64,000 nt of DNA, taken from contig CAJOJC010000001.1 of the NCBI GenBank assembly GCA_905234775.1, positions 1-64,000 on the forward strand, given 5' to 3'. Of the stretch, positions 7,733 through 16,876 are shown piece after piece. The number at the start of each line of letters is the position of its first letter. Positions within the stretch are counted from its first letter, which is position 1. The DNA is from an uncultured Bacteroidales bacterium (GTDB taxonomy: Bacteria; Bacteroidota; Bacteroidia; Bacteroidales; UBA932). The position numbers and the translations under genes were made by a program. The notes beneath the pieces are model-generated. The model did no database searches and was not told where the DNA came from. It saw nothing but the letters and a program-made list of their open reading frames with translations.

Positions 7733-8903
7733 TATATATCAATCTTCCGCCAATCAAGGTTTTGTACACTTTTATGTCGTCGTCGAATATTACTATGTCG
7801 GCATCGTATCCGCTTGCAAGCGATCCCTTCCTGCCTTCGAGTCCGAGGATCCTGGCCGGATTGCGGGTCATCATAGCTACGCTCTCTTCGAGAGTGGCAC
7901 CCGAGAGGGCGTGCATGGTGCGGACTAGCCTGTCTGCAGTAGCAACGCTGCCCGCAAATGCCGAACGGTCGGGGAGTTTGGCGACTCCGTCTTCCACTAT
8001 GACGTCCTGTCCGCGCTTGAGACTGCCGAGAAGGTAGTGGCCGTCAGGCATTCCGGCCCCGCGCATCGCATCCGTACAGAGGGTGATGCGCTCAGGCCCT
8101 TTGATCTTATAGATGAGGCGCAGGAGCGATCCTGGCAGATGAACTCCGTCGGCGATGATCTCCACATCGACCTCGTCGTGGAGATAGCCTGCCTCCACTG
8201 CGCCCGCATAACGGAAGGCATTGCGCCTGACGACGGTCGACATGGCGCAGTAGAAATGGGTCATAAGACTGTAGCCTACTTCGAAGGCGGCTTCACACTG
8301 CTCGCTGGTAGCGGCTGTGTGGGCGATGGAAGCGACTATCCCGCGCCGACGCAGTTCCTTGCCCAGTTCGAGCGCGCCTTCCAGTTCGGGCGCAACGCTC
8401 ACGCGGACTATGTCGTCGAAGCCGTCGAGCATGGGGAGATAATTGTCCGGAGTGGGAAGCTTGAGGTATTGCGGGTCCTGGGCTCCGGCCATCTGGGCCG
8501 AGAAAAAGGGGCCCTCGAGGTGAAGGCCGGCGAATTCGGCGCCTTCTGTATTGACTTCCACAGCCTGCTTGTAGATGCGGAAAGTGTTCTGGAGTTCCTC
8601 ATCGGAGCAGGTCAGGGTGGTGGGCGTCATACAGGTAGTACCATGCTCAGCATGGATGCGCGCCGCGCCGAGAAAGGCATCCAGAGTGCCGTCCATAAAG
8701 TCGTGGCCGCCTCCGCCATGGACATGGATATCAATAAAACCGGGTGAGATATAGCGTCCTCCGGCGTCAATATCCGGCTTGCCAGCCTGGGAAGCAGGTA
8801 TCACTGCCTCGATCCTGCTGCCGCTCACAATCAGTGAAACATCGTCCCTGATGCCGCTGGGGAGTATTACGCGGCCTCCGCCGATTATTGTCTTTTTGTC
8901 CAT
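7722..8903 (-). CDS. nagA: N-acetylglucosamine-6-phosphate deacetylase
   Basis: 393 residues, the normal size. Removes acetate from GlcNAc-6-phosphate, giving the substrate of NagB. It has an amidohydrolase fold with HVHGGGGHDF (60-69), the metal-binding glutamate in HLEGPFF (near 130), SIAHTAA, and the catalytic aspartate in LCTDAMRGAG. It overlaps the transporter gene by 19 bp and nagB by 11 bp, so the genes are tightly coupled. The GlcNAc kinase needed before this step is not in the window. Confidence 0.94.
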   Translation of the reverse strand: MDKKTIIGGGRVILPSGIRDDVSLIVSGSRIEAVIPASQAGKPDIDAGGRYISPGFIDIHVHGGGGHDFMDGTLDAFLGAARIHAEHGTTCMTPTTLTCSDEELQNTFRIYKQAVEVNTEGAEFAGLHLEGPFFSAQMAGAQDPQYLKLPTPDNYLPMLDGFDDIVRVSVAPELEGALELGKELRRRGIVASIAHTAATSEQCEAAFEVGYSLMTHFYCAMSTVVRRNAFRYAGAVEAGYLHDEVDVEIIADGVHLPGSLLRLIYKIKGPERITLCTDAMRGAGMPDGHYLLGSLKRGQDVIVEDGVAKLPDRSAFAGSVATADRLVRTMHALSGATLEESVAMMTRNPARILGLEGRKGSLASGYDADIVIFDDDIKVYKTLIGGRLIYNGN

Positions 8904-10189
8904 CTTTCTATCTTATAACCGTAAGTCGCATAGAATATGAGGTAAATGAAGCAGGGGATAAGCACCCAATAGCCCGCCGCGAGCGAGACTTTGTCTGCCA
9001 CGAGCCCGTAGATCTGAGGCATGATGGCATTGCCGCAAAGGCCCATGATCAGCAGCGAAGAGCCGGTCTTGGTGTGCCTGCCTAATCCGCGGATGGCGTG
9101 CGGCCAGATGCCCGCATAGATGAGGGCGTTGGGAAAGCCGAGCGCATTGAGAAGCAGGAGCGACAGGGTCACCTTATGCCCGAAGAATGTCACCGGGGTG
9201 TGTAGGAATATGACTCCGAGCGAGAGCAGAAGCCCGAGCACCGTACACACTATCAGAGCGTTTTTCTGAGATATTACTCGCGGGATAAGGATGATGCCCA
9301 GGATGTAGCCCAGCATCGTGCAGGTGAGAGTGTACGACGGGAATACCTTCGCCTCAAGCATATCCAGCCCCATCGAACCTGCATATTGGATGAGAGTGTC
9401 AATTGCGATGACTTGCGCCCCGACGTGGAAGAAGATGGCAAGCGCGCCGAGCACCAGATAGGGGTAGCTGAAGATGCTCTTGCGGTCTTCGCCGCCGCCA
9501 GCCGAAGTGTTGTCGGAGGTAGTGTCGATCTCGGGCAGCACGGAATGCCTTATAAAAATGCCGAAGGCGAGCAGCGCTGCGCCTAGAATGCTATAGGGCA
9601 CGATAACTCGCCTGATAAGTTCGTCGAGCACTGCGGCCTTTGTCGCAGGGTCGAATGCTCCCTGCTCAATGAGCCTGAAAGTCTCAGCGTCGGAAGCCTT
9701 AAGGATCACTGCAGCGAACACGAGAGGCGAGATGATGCCTGCGAGTTTGTTGCAAATGCCGACTATGCTTATACGCCTCGCGGCGCTCTCGATGGGCCCC
9801 ACGATGGTTACATAGGGATTGGCTGCGGTCTGAAGTATCGCTAGGCCGGTACCTATCATGAACAGGCCGGCAAGGAAGATTCCGAAGGTGCGAGTGAGCG
9901 CAGCGGGCACGAACACGAACATACCGGCCGCCATGAACATGAAGCCATACATGATTCCGCGCTTGAAGCCGACCCGGTCGAGGAGTCTGCCCGACGGAAT
10001 CGCCATCACGAAATAGGCGATGTAGAAGGCGAAGGTGACGAAGTATGACTGGAAGTGGGTGAGTTCACACGCTATCCTGAAGTAGGGGATCAGGATCGAG
10101 TTGACCCATGATACGAAGCCGAAGATGAAGAACATCGCGGCCAGGATCACCATCGAGATAACGGTCTGTTTGCGAGTAAGGGTTGTCAT
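8885..10189 (-). CDS. MFS sugar/proton symporter, FucP/NagP-like
   Basis: 434 residues with about 12 hydrophobic helices. The N-terminal FIFGFVSWVNSILIPYF segment and LQTAANPYVTIVGP in the fourth-fifth helix region are typical of the FHS (fucose/GlcNAc/glucose) branch of the major facilitator superfamily. It probably moves the released monosaccharide, most likely GlcNAc given nagA and nagB immediately downstream, across the inner membrane. It ends inside nagA by 19 bp and starts 6 bp after the DUF4855 gene. Substrate assignment is by context. Confidence 0.88.
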   Translation of the reverse strand: MTTLTRKQTVISMVILAAMFFIFGFVSWVNSILIPYFRIACELTHFQSYFVTFAFYIAYFVMAIPSGRLLDRVGFKRGIMYGFMFMAAGMFVFVPAALTRTFGIFLAGLFMIGTGLAILQTAANPYVTIVGPIESAARRISIVGICNKLAGIISPLVFAAVILKASDAETFRLIEQGAFDPATKAAVLDELIRRVIVPYSILGAALLAFGIFIRHSVLPEIDTTSDNTSAGGGEDRKSIFSYPYLVLGALAIFFHVGAQVIAIDTLIQYAGSMGLDMLEAKVFPSYTLTCTMLGYILGIILIPRVISQKNALIVCTVLGLLLSLGVIFLHTPVTFFGHKVTLSLLLLNALGFPNALIYAGIWPHAIRGLGRHTKTGSSLLIMGLCGNAIMPQIYGLVADKVSLAAGYWVLIPCFIYLIFYATYGYKIERWTKRQ

Positions 10190-10195
10190 AGGCTG

Positions 10196-11428
10196 CTAGT
10201 GGCTGTCTCTGATAGGTCGGGTGATCACCCAGTTGCAGAATTCGTGGTAGAGCTCCTTGTCGAGGGAGTTAGAGGAGTCACGAAGCCACTTCACAGCCCA
10301 GGCGCCCTGGTAGTACGCCAGGCGGCTCTTTTCCCATGCGCCGTAGTCTTTGAAGGCGTTCATGTAGTCGCGTAGCCTGCCCGCCCTGGTTCCCCATCCC
10401 TGAATGACGTTGCCGTCAAACTCGACTTCGAGCCCCATGTTCTGGGCGATTACGTCGTTGATGGCCCGAAGCATCTGACTCTGGCCCCTTACAGCATAGT
10501 CGGAATCGGAAAGCCATGCGGTATTGGGCTGCATGAAAGCGTAAGTGAAGCCGTAGTCACGCCATTTGTTCCAGCCTTCGGCCTCGAAATAAGGGATCCA
10601 GTTGAAACTGTAGTTCATCCCCTTGAGATAGCTTCCGACGTCGCTGATAATGGCCGAAGTATGCGTAGACTTTTCGGCTACCCAATAGAAGCCCGCAAGC
10701 TCGACATTGGTGTAGTCCTGCTTGTAGAACTCCTCACGCACACGGTCTATGTACCATTTGACGGCAGTTACGCGGTCGTTGGGAAGGTTGAAGTCGAGCG
10801 TACGGCCGTCGACCTTTCCCCAATACGTGGTGCTCGAGCTGTTGTCGTAGGGATTGGCATGGGTGATGGGCTCCGGTATGCCCACGATGATCTGCCGTTT
10901 GTGGGGAGGTTCACCGAGGATGGCTTTTGCCTTCTCGACGCTCTGGTCGATAGCATGGGCGGCGGTATTGCGCACGAAATAGTACTTCGCAAGCTTGTCC
11001 CAGTCGTCCTGCGTGGCGCTTTTATTTATCCTTTCTTCGTTGTATGAGTATCCTGTTATGAAGGTTACGCCCGCTCCTCCGTTGGTCGCCGGATCCATGA
11101 ACTCCAGGAACAGGAAGGAATCAAACAGCCAGTGGGCATAACCTTCCTTGTCTTTGTACACGACATAGGCGTCGGTATAGTCGGTTCCCCAGACGATAGG
11201 TGAACGATGGTGACCATAGCCGTAGAGCAGCACCATGTCGGTATAGTCCGCGATCTCGGTCCGCTCCGGCTTATCTTTCGGAGTCTCGGTGGTGTCTGCG
11301 TGAGGATTCACTGTGGTGGTATCAGTGTTTTCGTGCCTGCCCCACTGAGGAATATCCTTGGGGTGATTGTCGCCGCCGCAGGAGAAAAGCAGCAGGAGAG
11401 AGGAGAACAGTATCAGTATCTTTTTCAT
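10196..11428 (-). CDS. DUF4855-type lipoprotein
   Basis: 410 residues with a short lipoprotein signal (LLLLFSCGG). A Thr/Asp/Pro-rich linker contains PKDIPQWGRHE, then the globular part starts near LLYGYGHHRSPIVWGTDYTDAYVVY. That pattern, with HWLFDSFLFLEF, matches DUF4855 as I recall it. The family has a TIM-barrel-like look and occurs in glycan loci, but no enzyme activity is known to me. The first base overlaps the last base of the NAGPA gene frame, so translation is coupled. It shares its linker motif with that neighbour. Confidence 0.75.
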   Translation of the reverse strand: MKKILILFSSLLLLFSCGGDNHPKDIPQWGRHENTDTTTVNPHADTTETPKDKPERTEIADYTDMVLLYGYGHHRSPIVWGTDYTDAYVVYKDKEGYAHWLFDSFLFLEFMDPATNGGAGVTFITGYSYNEERINKSATQDDWDKLAKYYFVRNTAAHAIDQSVEKAKAILGEPPHKRQIIVGIPEPITHANPYDNSSSTTYWGKVDGRTLDFNLPNDRVTAVKWYIDRVREEFYKQDYTNVELAGFYWVAEKSTHTSAIISDVGSYLKGMNYSFNWIPYFEAEGWNKWRDYGFTYAFMQPNTAWLSDSDYAVRGQSQMLRAINDVIAQNMGLEVEFDGNVIQGWGTRAGRLRDYMNAFKDYGAWEKSRLAYYQGAWAVKWLRDSSNSLDKELYHEFCNWVITRPIRDSH

Positions 11429-12813
11429 TATTTCTTGTAGAATCCTATTGTCGAGACTACCGGACGGTTTTCGGTGTTGCCGTTCATGTCTTTTTCGAGA
11501 GAGTTAAGGCGCGATCCGCCTGCCCACATTGCAGTGGAGCCGCCGCCGTCCATATTGACGGCATAGTTGCACCCCAGGCCCTTCATCACGCGGGCGAGCT
11601 GTACAAGATCGAGTCCGGTGGAAGTCTTGATGCGGCCGTCGCACACGAAGAGGATGATCTTGCCGTCGGGCAGGATACCTACTGCTGTACGATCTGCCAG
11701 CGAGCCGGGGCCGAAGATGTCATAGGGCATGATCTCGAAGTTGTTGCGGTAGTACTCGGTGCCTTTCGCAGTTTCTGTAAAATTGAAGGGGATCTGGCCG
11801 TCGTAGAGCAGCACGGGACCCGCTCCAAGAGCCGCCGCAGGCTTCAGTCCCATCTCTTTTTCGGGCAGCAGGGCATTGGGCTGGGCATAGCGCGCTTCAC
11901 CGCATACGGAAGCGAGAGGCCTGCTGTAGTAGTGGGTGGCATTCTGGTTGTCCGTCCCGGCCCACACGACGGAAGGCTTGCCGTCGGATCCAAGCGCGAA
12001 GGTGCCTCGCGTGACAAAGTACATCACATTGTACTCGGGCGAAGTGCTCCTTAGCGAACCGCGCACCGAAGGAACCGGATTGAGCTGGCTGCCGTTCAAT
12101 ACCGCATGACCTGTGTGCTTTCCGTTGTAGAAGTATCCTCCGTTGACCATGACCAGGGTCGAAGCATCGGCCGAAGCCTGATTCTCGAGAGTAGCCGCAG
12201 CGCCCGGGACCTTGATCTTCACATCGACTGCCGAAGGGTCTGCGAGGGCATACCAGGCTTCGAAATTCTTGCCTTCCACCTGAGTTTTGGCGTGATAGAC
12301 GGAAACGGCATCGGGAAGTCCGGCTACCGTCAGCTTTTCCCAGTCGAGCTTGATAGGCTCGGGCTGAGCAGGCACTGCAACCGTTGCCCCTTGGCTGTAG
12401 ACCGTCCCCTCGGAGTTCTTCAGGTAGACATTGACCGTGGCTTCGGTATTCTGCTTCGGCAGCGGGATAACCTGCATCAGGGATGCTCCTCCCTCGGGAA
12501 GAGCCGGGCCCGGATAGTAAGCTCCTTCATAGAAAAGTCCGTAGGAGTCGGATCTGCTCACGGAGGCACTGATCGAATAAGTGACGGCGATGCCGCAGTA
12601 ATCAGCCTCCGCGGCCGATATGGACAGGTCTTCGGAATAGTTGAGAGTATCTTCGACCGGTTCGGGAGGAGTCGGAGGAAGAGGCGGGGTAGCAGTGTCT
12701 GCGGGTTCAGTGCCGTGCTTGCCCCACTCGGGAATAGCCTTAGGAGTTTTATCTTCGCATCCTGCCAGTGCGATAACAGAGGCAAGGACGAGCGCCATGA
12801 ATCTTATTTCCAT
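11428..12813 (-). CDS. Phosphodiester glycosidase (NAGPA-domain) lipoprotein
   Basis: 461 residues. Lipoprotein signal ends in ALAGCE (cysteine 19); a Pro/Thr linker with PKAIPEWGKHG follows, then a beta-rich module (about 60-150) and a C-terminal NAGPA domain (PF09992). The domain shows VNGGYF (223-228) and NMDGGGSTAMW (420-430), the family's signature segments. Mammalian NAGPA removes GlcNAc from GlcNAc-1-phospho-mannose, so an enzyme acting on a GlcNAc-phosphodiester glycan fits the nagA/nagB context; this is inference. It overlaps the upstream gene by 10 bp; a start five codons later would avoid this. Confidence 0.85.
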   Translation of the reverse strand: MEIRFMALVLASVIALAGCEDKTPKAIPEWGKHGTEPADTATPPLPPTPPEPVEDTLNYSEDLSISAAEADYCGIAVTYSISASVSRSDSYGLFYEGAYYPGPALPEGGASLMQVIPLPKQNTEATVNVYLKNSEGTVYSQGATVAVPAQPEPIKLDWEKLTVAGLPDAVSVYHAKTQVEGKNFEAWYALADPSAVDVKIKVPGAAATLENQASADASTLVMVNGGYFYNGKHTGHAVLNGSQLNPVPSVRGSLRSTSPEYNVMYFVTRGTFALGSDGKPSVVWAGTDNQNATHYYSRPLASVCGEARYAQPNALLPEKEMGLKPAAALGAGPVLLYDGQIPFNFTETAKGTEYYRNNFEIMPYDIFGPGSLADRTAVGILPDGKIILFVCDGRIKTSTGLDLVQLARVMKGLGCNYAVNMDGGGSTAMWAGGSRLNSLEKDMNGNTENRPVVSTIGFYKK

Positions 12814-14777
12814 ATCTTGAGAGCTTTTCTTGCGTCTATGACTACATTTCTGCCGTCGGGCAGGCTTACTTTATGGGACTTGAAGTCCATGTTGACAAGT
12901 ATGTATACGTCGCGGCCTTTGGTGGTTGTCCATTTGGCGCCCATTACGAGATTGGTCGGCTGATAGCCGGGAATATCCTTCTCGGGATTGTCGCCTCCCG
13001 GAACAAATTCACCCATAAAGCGGCCGCCTTCGAATATATCGTGATGCCCTTTGCGGAATGCGCCGAGTTCGCGGAGGAACTCCGCCTGAGCGGCGTTTTC
13101 TTCTTTGAAGAGAGTCACTGGATCGATCCAGCCCAGCTGCGAACCCCATAGCAGACTCTTCATCGTGATATAGTCGAACGTGCCGTCGTTGATCTTGCCG
13201 GGAATGTAGGTGAAGCCGCTGTAGATGCACCTGTCGGAGTAGATGAGAGGGAAGAGCGGCACCATCCTCATATAGTGTACGTGAGGCGAATTGACTACGA
13301 GCATCATATCGAAAAGGTCGATGTAGCACTCTGCATTTTCCTCGGTAGTCACTGCCTGCCCGGGCTTGTAGACATTGCTGCGCATATTCTCCATCATCTG
13401 GCGGTAGGAGAGATGCCACCAGGCTCCGCCGCCCAATGCGTGTGAATGGTTGGGGGCATAGCAGGCCTCGCCTTTGGCGGCGCCTATCTGGTCGATGTAC
13501 ACGCCGTTGGTGCCCAACTCGTTGAGAATCCTGTAGTTGAGACTGTCCTGGAAATGCTGCCAGATGGGGGAAGACGGGCATGTGACGGTATTGATCACCT
13601 TCGAGCTGTATACCTCGGTGTAGAGGGTGCCGTCGCGCTTGCGGCAGCTGGCGTCCTTACCGTTCATCTCGTCGTAGGTGTGGTTGCCGGTGTCCCAGAG
13701 GCGTCCGTTGATATAGGGAGTAACGTGGGCGCCGAGCTTCTGCGATTCGGCTACCATCTCCCTGAACCCTTCTTTTTCGGGGAAATAGTCGGGGTAGTCG
13801 GTGTCAAAGGCGTTGTGGTGCCACTGATACCAGTGGAGTCCGATGCCCTTGCCGAAGAACTCGATGCCCTTGCGCACGGCGGCCATAGTCTGTTCTGTGA
13901 CCCCCACAGGCCTTAGCCAGACGTCGCTCTTCTTCATCCAGGGAGCTATTTCGCGCTCCTTTAGGTCCTTGGCGCCCCATCTGGTGCTGAGGGCAAAGGG
14001 CCTGTACCACTTAAGAGCGGTATCTTCCCAGCCGTCGCGGGTGAAGCCCATCACCGTGCTCCAAGGGATCTCGAAGACGCCGAATTCGTCGGTCCAGGCG
14101 GCAGAAGCTATAGTCTTCTGGCGGAAGATGCATCCGTCTCCCTCGCCTCCGACGGAGAACACTTTCTGGGAGGCGTCCTTGTCGCGGGTCGAGAAGAACA
14201 CCGTACCCTGGCTGCTTGTCATCATCGTCATCTGCATACTTCCCGTGCAGGACGGATACTCCGAACTCAGCCATCCGGAAGTAGGGGCGGAATACATTGT
14301 ACCGAAGGCCGCCGAAAGTATCACTTGTGCCCATTCAGGGCGTTTGACTGCGATGCGCGGATATTCGGCCGTCATCACCGTCCAACCCTCAGGCAGCGTA
14401 ACTTCGAAATCAAACTCCGGCATCTCCATCTCGGGCTTCAGGCTGACGCTCATAAACACGCAATAGTCGGTGCTGCCTTCGAGTAGAAGCTTCCAGGTGA
14501 ACTGTGCGGTGTCATTCTTCTTCTCTCCACCATCGTAGACCGACATCCAGGGCTTCAGAACCGGATTCTCGCCGCGGGGACCGAGAAGCTCGATCTCCCA
14601 GGGCGGAGTGGTCTTGGAGGCGGCGATATCGACTCCCTCCATGACGAAACTCTTGATCTGGAATTGATTTCCTCCGTCGAACACAATCCTGGCGTGCTCG
14701 TTTTCGAGTACAATGTCTTCCTGGGCATAAGCCAAACCGCCGGTAAGCGCAAGGGCAAGAATTAACAATCCCTTCAT
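12804..14777 (-). CDS. Exported TIM-barrel hydrolase-like protein (DUF6259-like)
   Basis: 657 residues with a Sec signal peptide (LALALTGGLAYAQ). Residues about 20-260 look like a beta-sandwich of the galactose-mutarotase type; 285-560 look like a (beta/alpha)8 barrel. NGVYIDQIG (425-432) puts an aspartate at the end of a strand, as for a clan GH-D/GH31-type nucleophile, and TTEENAE (478-483) could supply the acid. A short beta domain closes the protein. I place it near DUF6259 from memory; a glycoside hydrolase role is likely but the family is not assigned. Start and stop are coupled to the neighbours. Confidence 0.7.
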   Translation of the reverse strand: MKGLLILALALTGGLAYAQEDIVLENEHARIVFDGGNQFQIKSFVMEGVDIAASKTTPPWEIELLGPRGENPVLKPWMSVYDGGEKKNDTAQFTWKLLLEGSTDYCVFMSVSLKPEMEMPEFDFEVTLPEGWTVMTAEYPRIAVKRPEWAQVILSAAFGTMYSAPTSGWLSSEYPSCTGSMQMTMMTSSQGTVFFSTRDKDASQKVFSVGGEGDGCIFRQKTIASAAWTDEFGVFEIPWSTVMGFTRDGWEDTALKWYRPFALSTRWGAKDLKEREIAPWMKKSDVWLRPVGVTEQTMAAVRKGIEFFGKGIGLHWYQWHHNAFDTDYPDYFPEKEGFREMVAESQKLGAHVTPYINGRLWDTGNHTYDEMNGKDASCRKRDGTLYTEVYSSKVINTVTCPSSPIWQHFQDSLNYRILNELGTNGVYIDQIGAAKGEACYAPNHSHALGGGAWWHLSYRQMMENMRSNVYKPGQAVTTEENAECYIDLFDMMLVVNSPHVHYMRMVPLFPLIYSDRCIYSGFTYIPGKINDGTFDYITMKSLLWGSQLGWIDPVTLFKEENAAQAEFLRELGAFRKGHHDIFEGGRFMGEFVPGGDNPEKDIPGYQPTNLVMGAKWTTTKGRDVYILVNMDFKSHKVSLPDGRNVVIDARKALKIWK

Positions 14778-16873
14778 TACTTTCTGCTGGTAAATTCACG
14801 GCACTTTTCAGCGCCTTTGATTATCGTCATAGGGACATTCTCGTCGAAGATGTCCCAGTATACTATTGCAGGTTCTCCGTCCAGCGTGAATGAGAACGCA
14901 CGGACAGGACCCTCACTGATGAGTTTCCATTCGTAGAGTTTGTCTCTGTAGAGGAACCACTCGCGGTCGGGATCGCGCAGCATCATTTTCTGCACCTCTG
15001 TCAGCAGGCCCTCGTTCTTGGCTTCTTCCCAGGCGTGCATCACGGCGAAGTTGTCTTCGCTGCGGGCACTCGCCGCTATCTGATCGAGTTTGCCCATTAC
15101 GCTCACCGGAGCATCCCAGGCAAGGGCTTTTGAGAACACATAAGAGAAGTGATCGGGCTGCATGCCAACCGTTGTGGAGTCCGGGGCGAGATAGTCCATC
15201 CAGCCGAAATCGACAGAAGTAAAATCGTCTGCAATCTGCGATGCGCAGCGCAGGGTGTACTTCTTCATGGCGGCCCTGAGCTTTTCGGGGCGGAAGAGGT
15301 CGAAGGCATTGCCGCGGCTGAGAATATGCCAGCCGAAGTGGGACTTCAGGGCGCCTTCGCAGAATATGGGAGCGGGAGTAAGCTGCCCGTAGACGGCAAG
15401 CTGCGAACGGCTGACGTTGTACCAGTAGGGCATCGGCACATCTTCAGCGCCGTCGAAGTAGACAAAACGGAAACCGCATTCGCGGTAGATCTCGCCCAGA
15501 CGCTCAGCTATCTCGCGCTGAATCGAACTGTCCTGGTCGATGCGGATGAAGCGCGGCCAATCGTCCATATCTGGCTGCCTCAGGTGCTCACCGGCCTTGT
15601 ACGCCTCCGGCTTGCTGCCCCACAGCCCGCGCTCGCAGCCGGTGAGTTTCCAGCTGCCGTCGGGCAGCTGCTCATACTCTCCGTAGCTCACGAATTCGTC
15701 GCGAATGCGCAGAATCCGGCGGCCCTTCTCGATGCGCAGCACCTCGGGCGTGCCTTCGATACAGATTTCGGTATCGGCGGGTCCGAGCTGGCGGGCAAGC
15801 ACTCTTTCCGCCACATAATTCAGGCGGCTGTCGGGCGACTCGCCGCGCACATAAGGATCGTCCACGGACACCTTGCTATAATGGATATGCAATCCCGGGA
15901 TTAGCCCTGCTGCATAGATGCGCTCGCAAATCTTGCGGAGCGTTGCCATATCCCAGCCGTCTCTCCAGAGGAAATGGCCGCATGTCCACGCAAAATCGGG
16001 ATAATAGACTACCATAGTGCGGAATCCGCCCTTGAGGGCCCACTCTATATGCTGGTCGATGTTGTCGAGAGTTACGTCGCGCAGTTCATAGTACGACCAC
16101 TTATACTCCGGCTCCCGGCGGCCCTGCACTCCGCGGGGCATGCCGTAATACTTTTCGACCCCATCGATATTGTCGAGCAATGCCTTAGTCGGGCAGGCGA
16201 GAAGCACCGCCCCTGCGCCCGAAATCCCGACTTCGTGTTCATATCCGGCGTACATCGTCAGGGTCTTCCCCTCAGGGTAAGCATCAATGCGGGTCTTTTC
16301 GTCTGCGCCCATCAGGCATACTGCCGTATGATTGTCCCAGGTAACGTTGAGCCACTCGCCAAAGTGTTTTCTGCGATGGACCGGGAGCTGCATCAGAGCA
16401 AAGGCGTCGATCTCGGTCTGGCGCTTCACTCCCATATCGTCGATCCTGTAGTCGACCCTCTCCAGCCTGAAATTCATGTGGTGCGGCTGCACGTCTGCAA
16501 CTATCACGGCTATGTCCCACGTATCCCTGAAGGTCACAAAAAGGGTATCGCCCCTGCGCTCGATATGATCGGAAGGAAAACGCCTTGGCTTAGATGGGAA
16601 CATCAGGAAGTTTTCGTTGTCGTAGGGGCGCTCCTGCATTATTTCGCAAAGCGGCACCTTCCTTTCCCAATCCAGACATTCTTCGCCATTGGCCTTAAGG
16701 CTCACCGCATACCCGTCCGGACTTATAGTCAGCGTGCAGTCTTCATTGCTGAAAACGATATTATTGTTCGAAGTGCATGAAAGAGCGATAAAGATCAGAA
16801 GCAGCATAGCAGTCCGACAGACCCTTTCCACCCGTGGTCGAAACGTTCTACTATTTATCATATCCAAACACAC
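14777..16873 (-). CDS. Lipoprotein with predicted glycosidase-like barrel, family unrecognised
   Basis: 698 residues. An N-terminal extension precedes a hydrophobic segment ending in IALSCTS (cysteine 33), so it is probably a lipoprotein; the true start may be methionine 5. A beta-rich N-terminal domain (about 40-235) is followed by strand/helix repeats consistent with a barrel (285-600). FRFVYFDGAEDVP (468-480, aspartate 474) resembles a catalytic strand end. CIEGTPEVLRIEKG and a CERGLWG insert (375-420) interrupt the barrel. I do not recognise a named family. Its position between GH20 and the DUF6259-like gene suggests glycan cleavage. Confidence 0.65.
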   Translation of the reverse strand: MCLDMINSRTFRPRVERVCRTAMLLLIFIALSCTSNNNIVFSNEDCTLTISPDGYAVSLKANGEECLDWERKVPLCEIMQERPYDNENFLMFPSKPRRFPSDHIERRGDTLFVTFRDTWDIAVIVADVQPHHMNFRLERVDYRIDDMGVKRQTEIDAFALMQLPVHRRKHFGEWLNVTWDNHTAVCLMGADEKTRIDAYPEGKTLTMYAGYEHEVGISGAGAVLLACPTKALLDNIDGVEKYYGMPRGVQGRREPEYKWSYYELRDVTLDNIDQHIEWALKGGFRTMVVYYPDFAWTCGHFLWRDGWDMATLRKICERIYAAGLIPGLHIHYSKVSVDDPYVRGESPDSRLNYVAERVLARQLGPADTEICIEGTPEVLRIEKGRRILRIRDEFVSYGEYEQLPDGSWKLTGCERGLWGSKPEAYKAGEHLRQPDMDDWPRFIRIDQDSSIQREIAERLGEIYRECGFRFVYFDGAEDVPMPYWYNVSRSQLAVYGQLTPAPIFCEGALKSHFGWHILSRGNAFDLFRPEKLRAAMKKYTLRCASQIADDFTSVDFGWMDYLAPDSTTVGMQPDHFSYVFSKALAWDAPVSVMGKLDQIAASARSEDNFAVMHAWEEAKNEGLLTEVQKMMLRDPDREWFLYRDKLYEWKLISEGPVRAFSFTLDGEPAIVYWDIFDENVPMTIIKGAEKCREFTSRK

Positions 16874-16876
16874 ATA

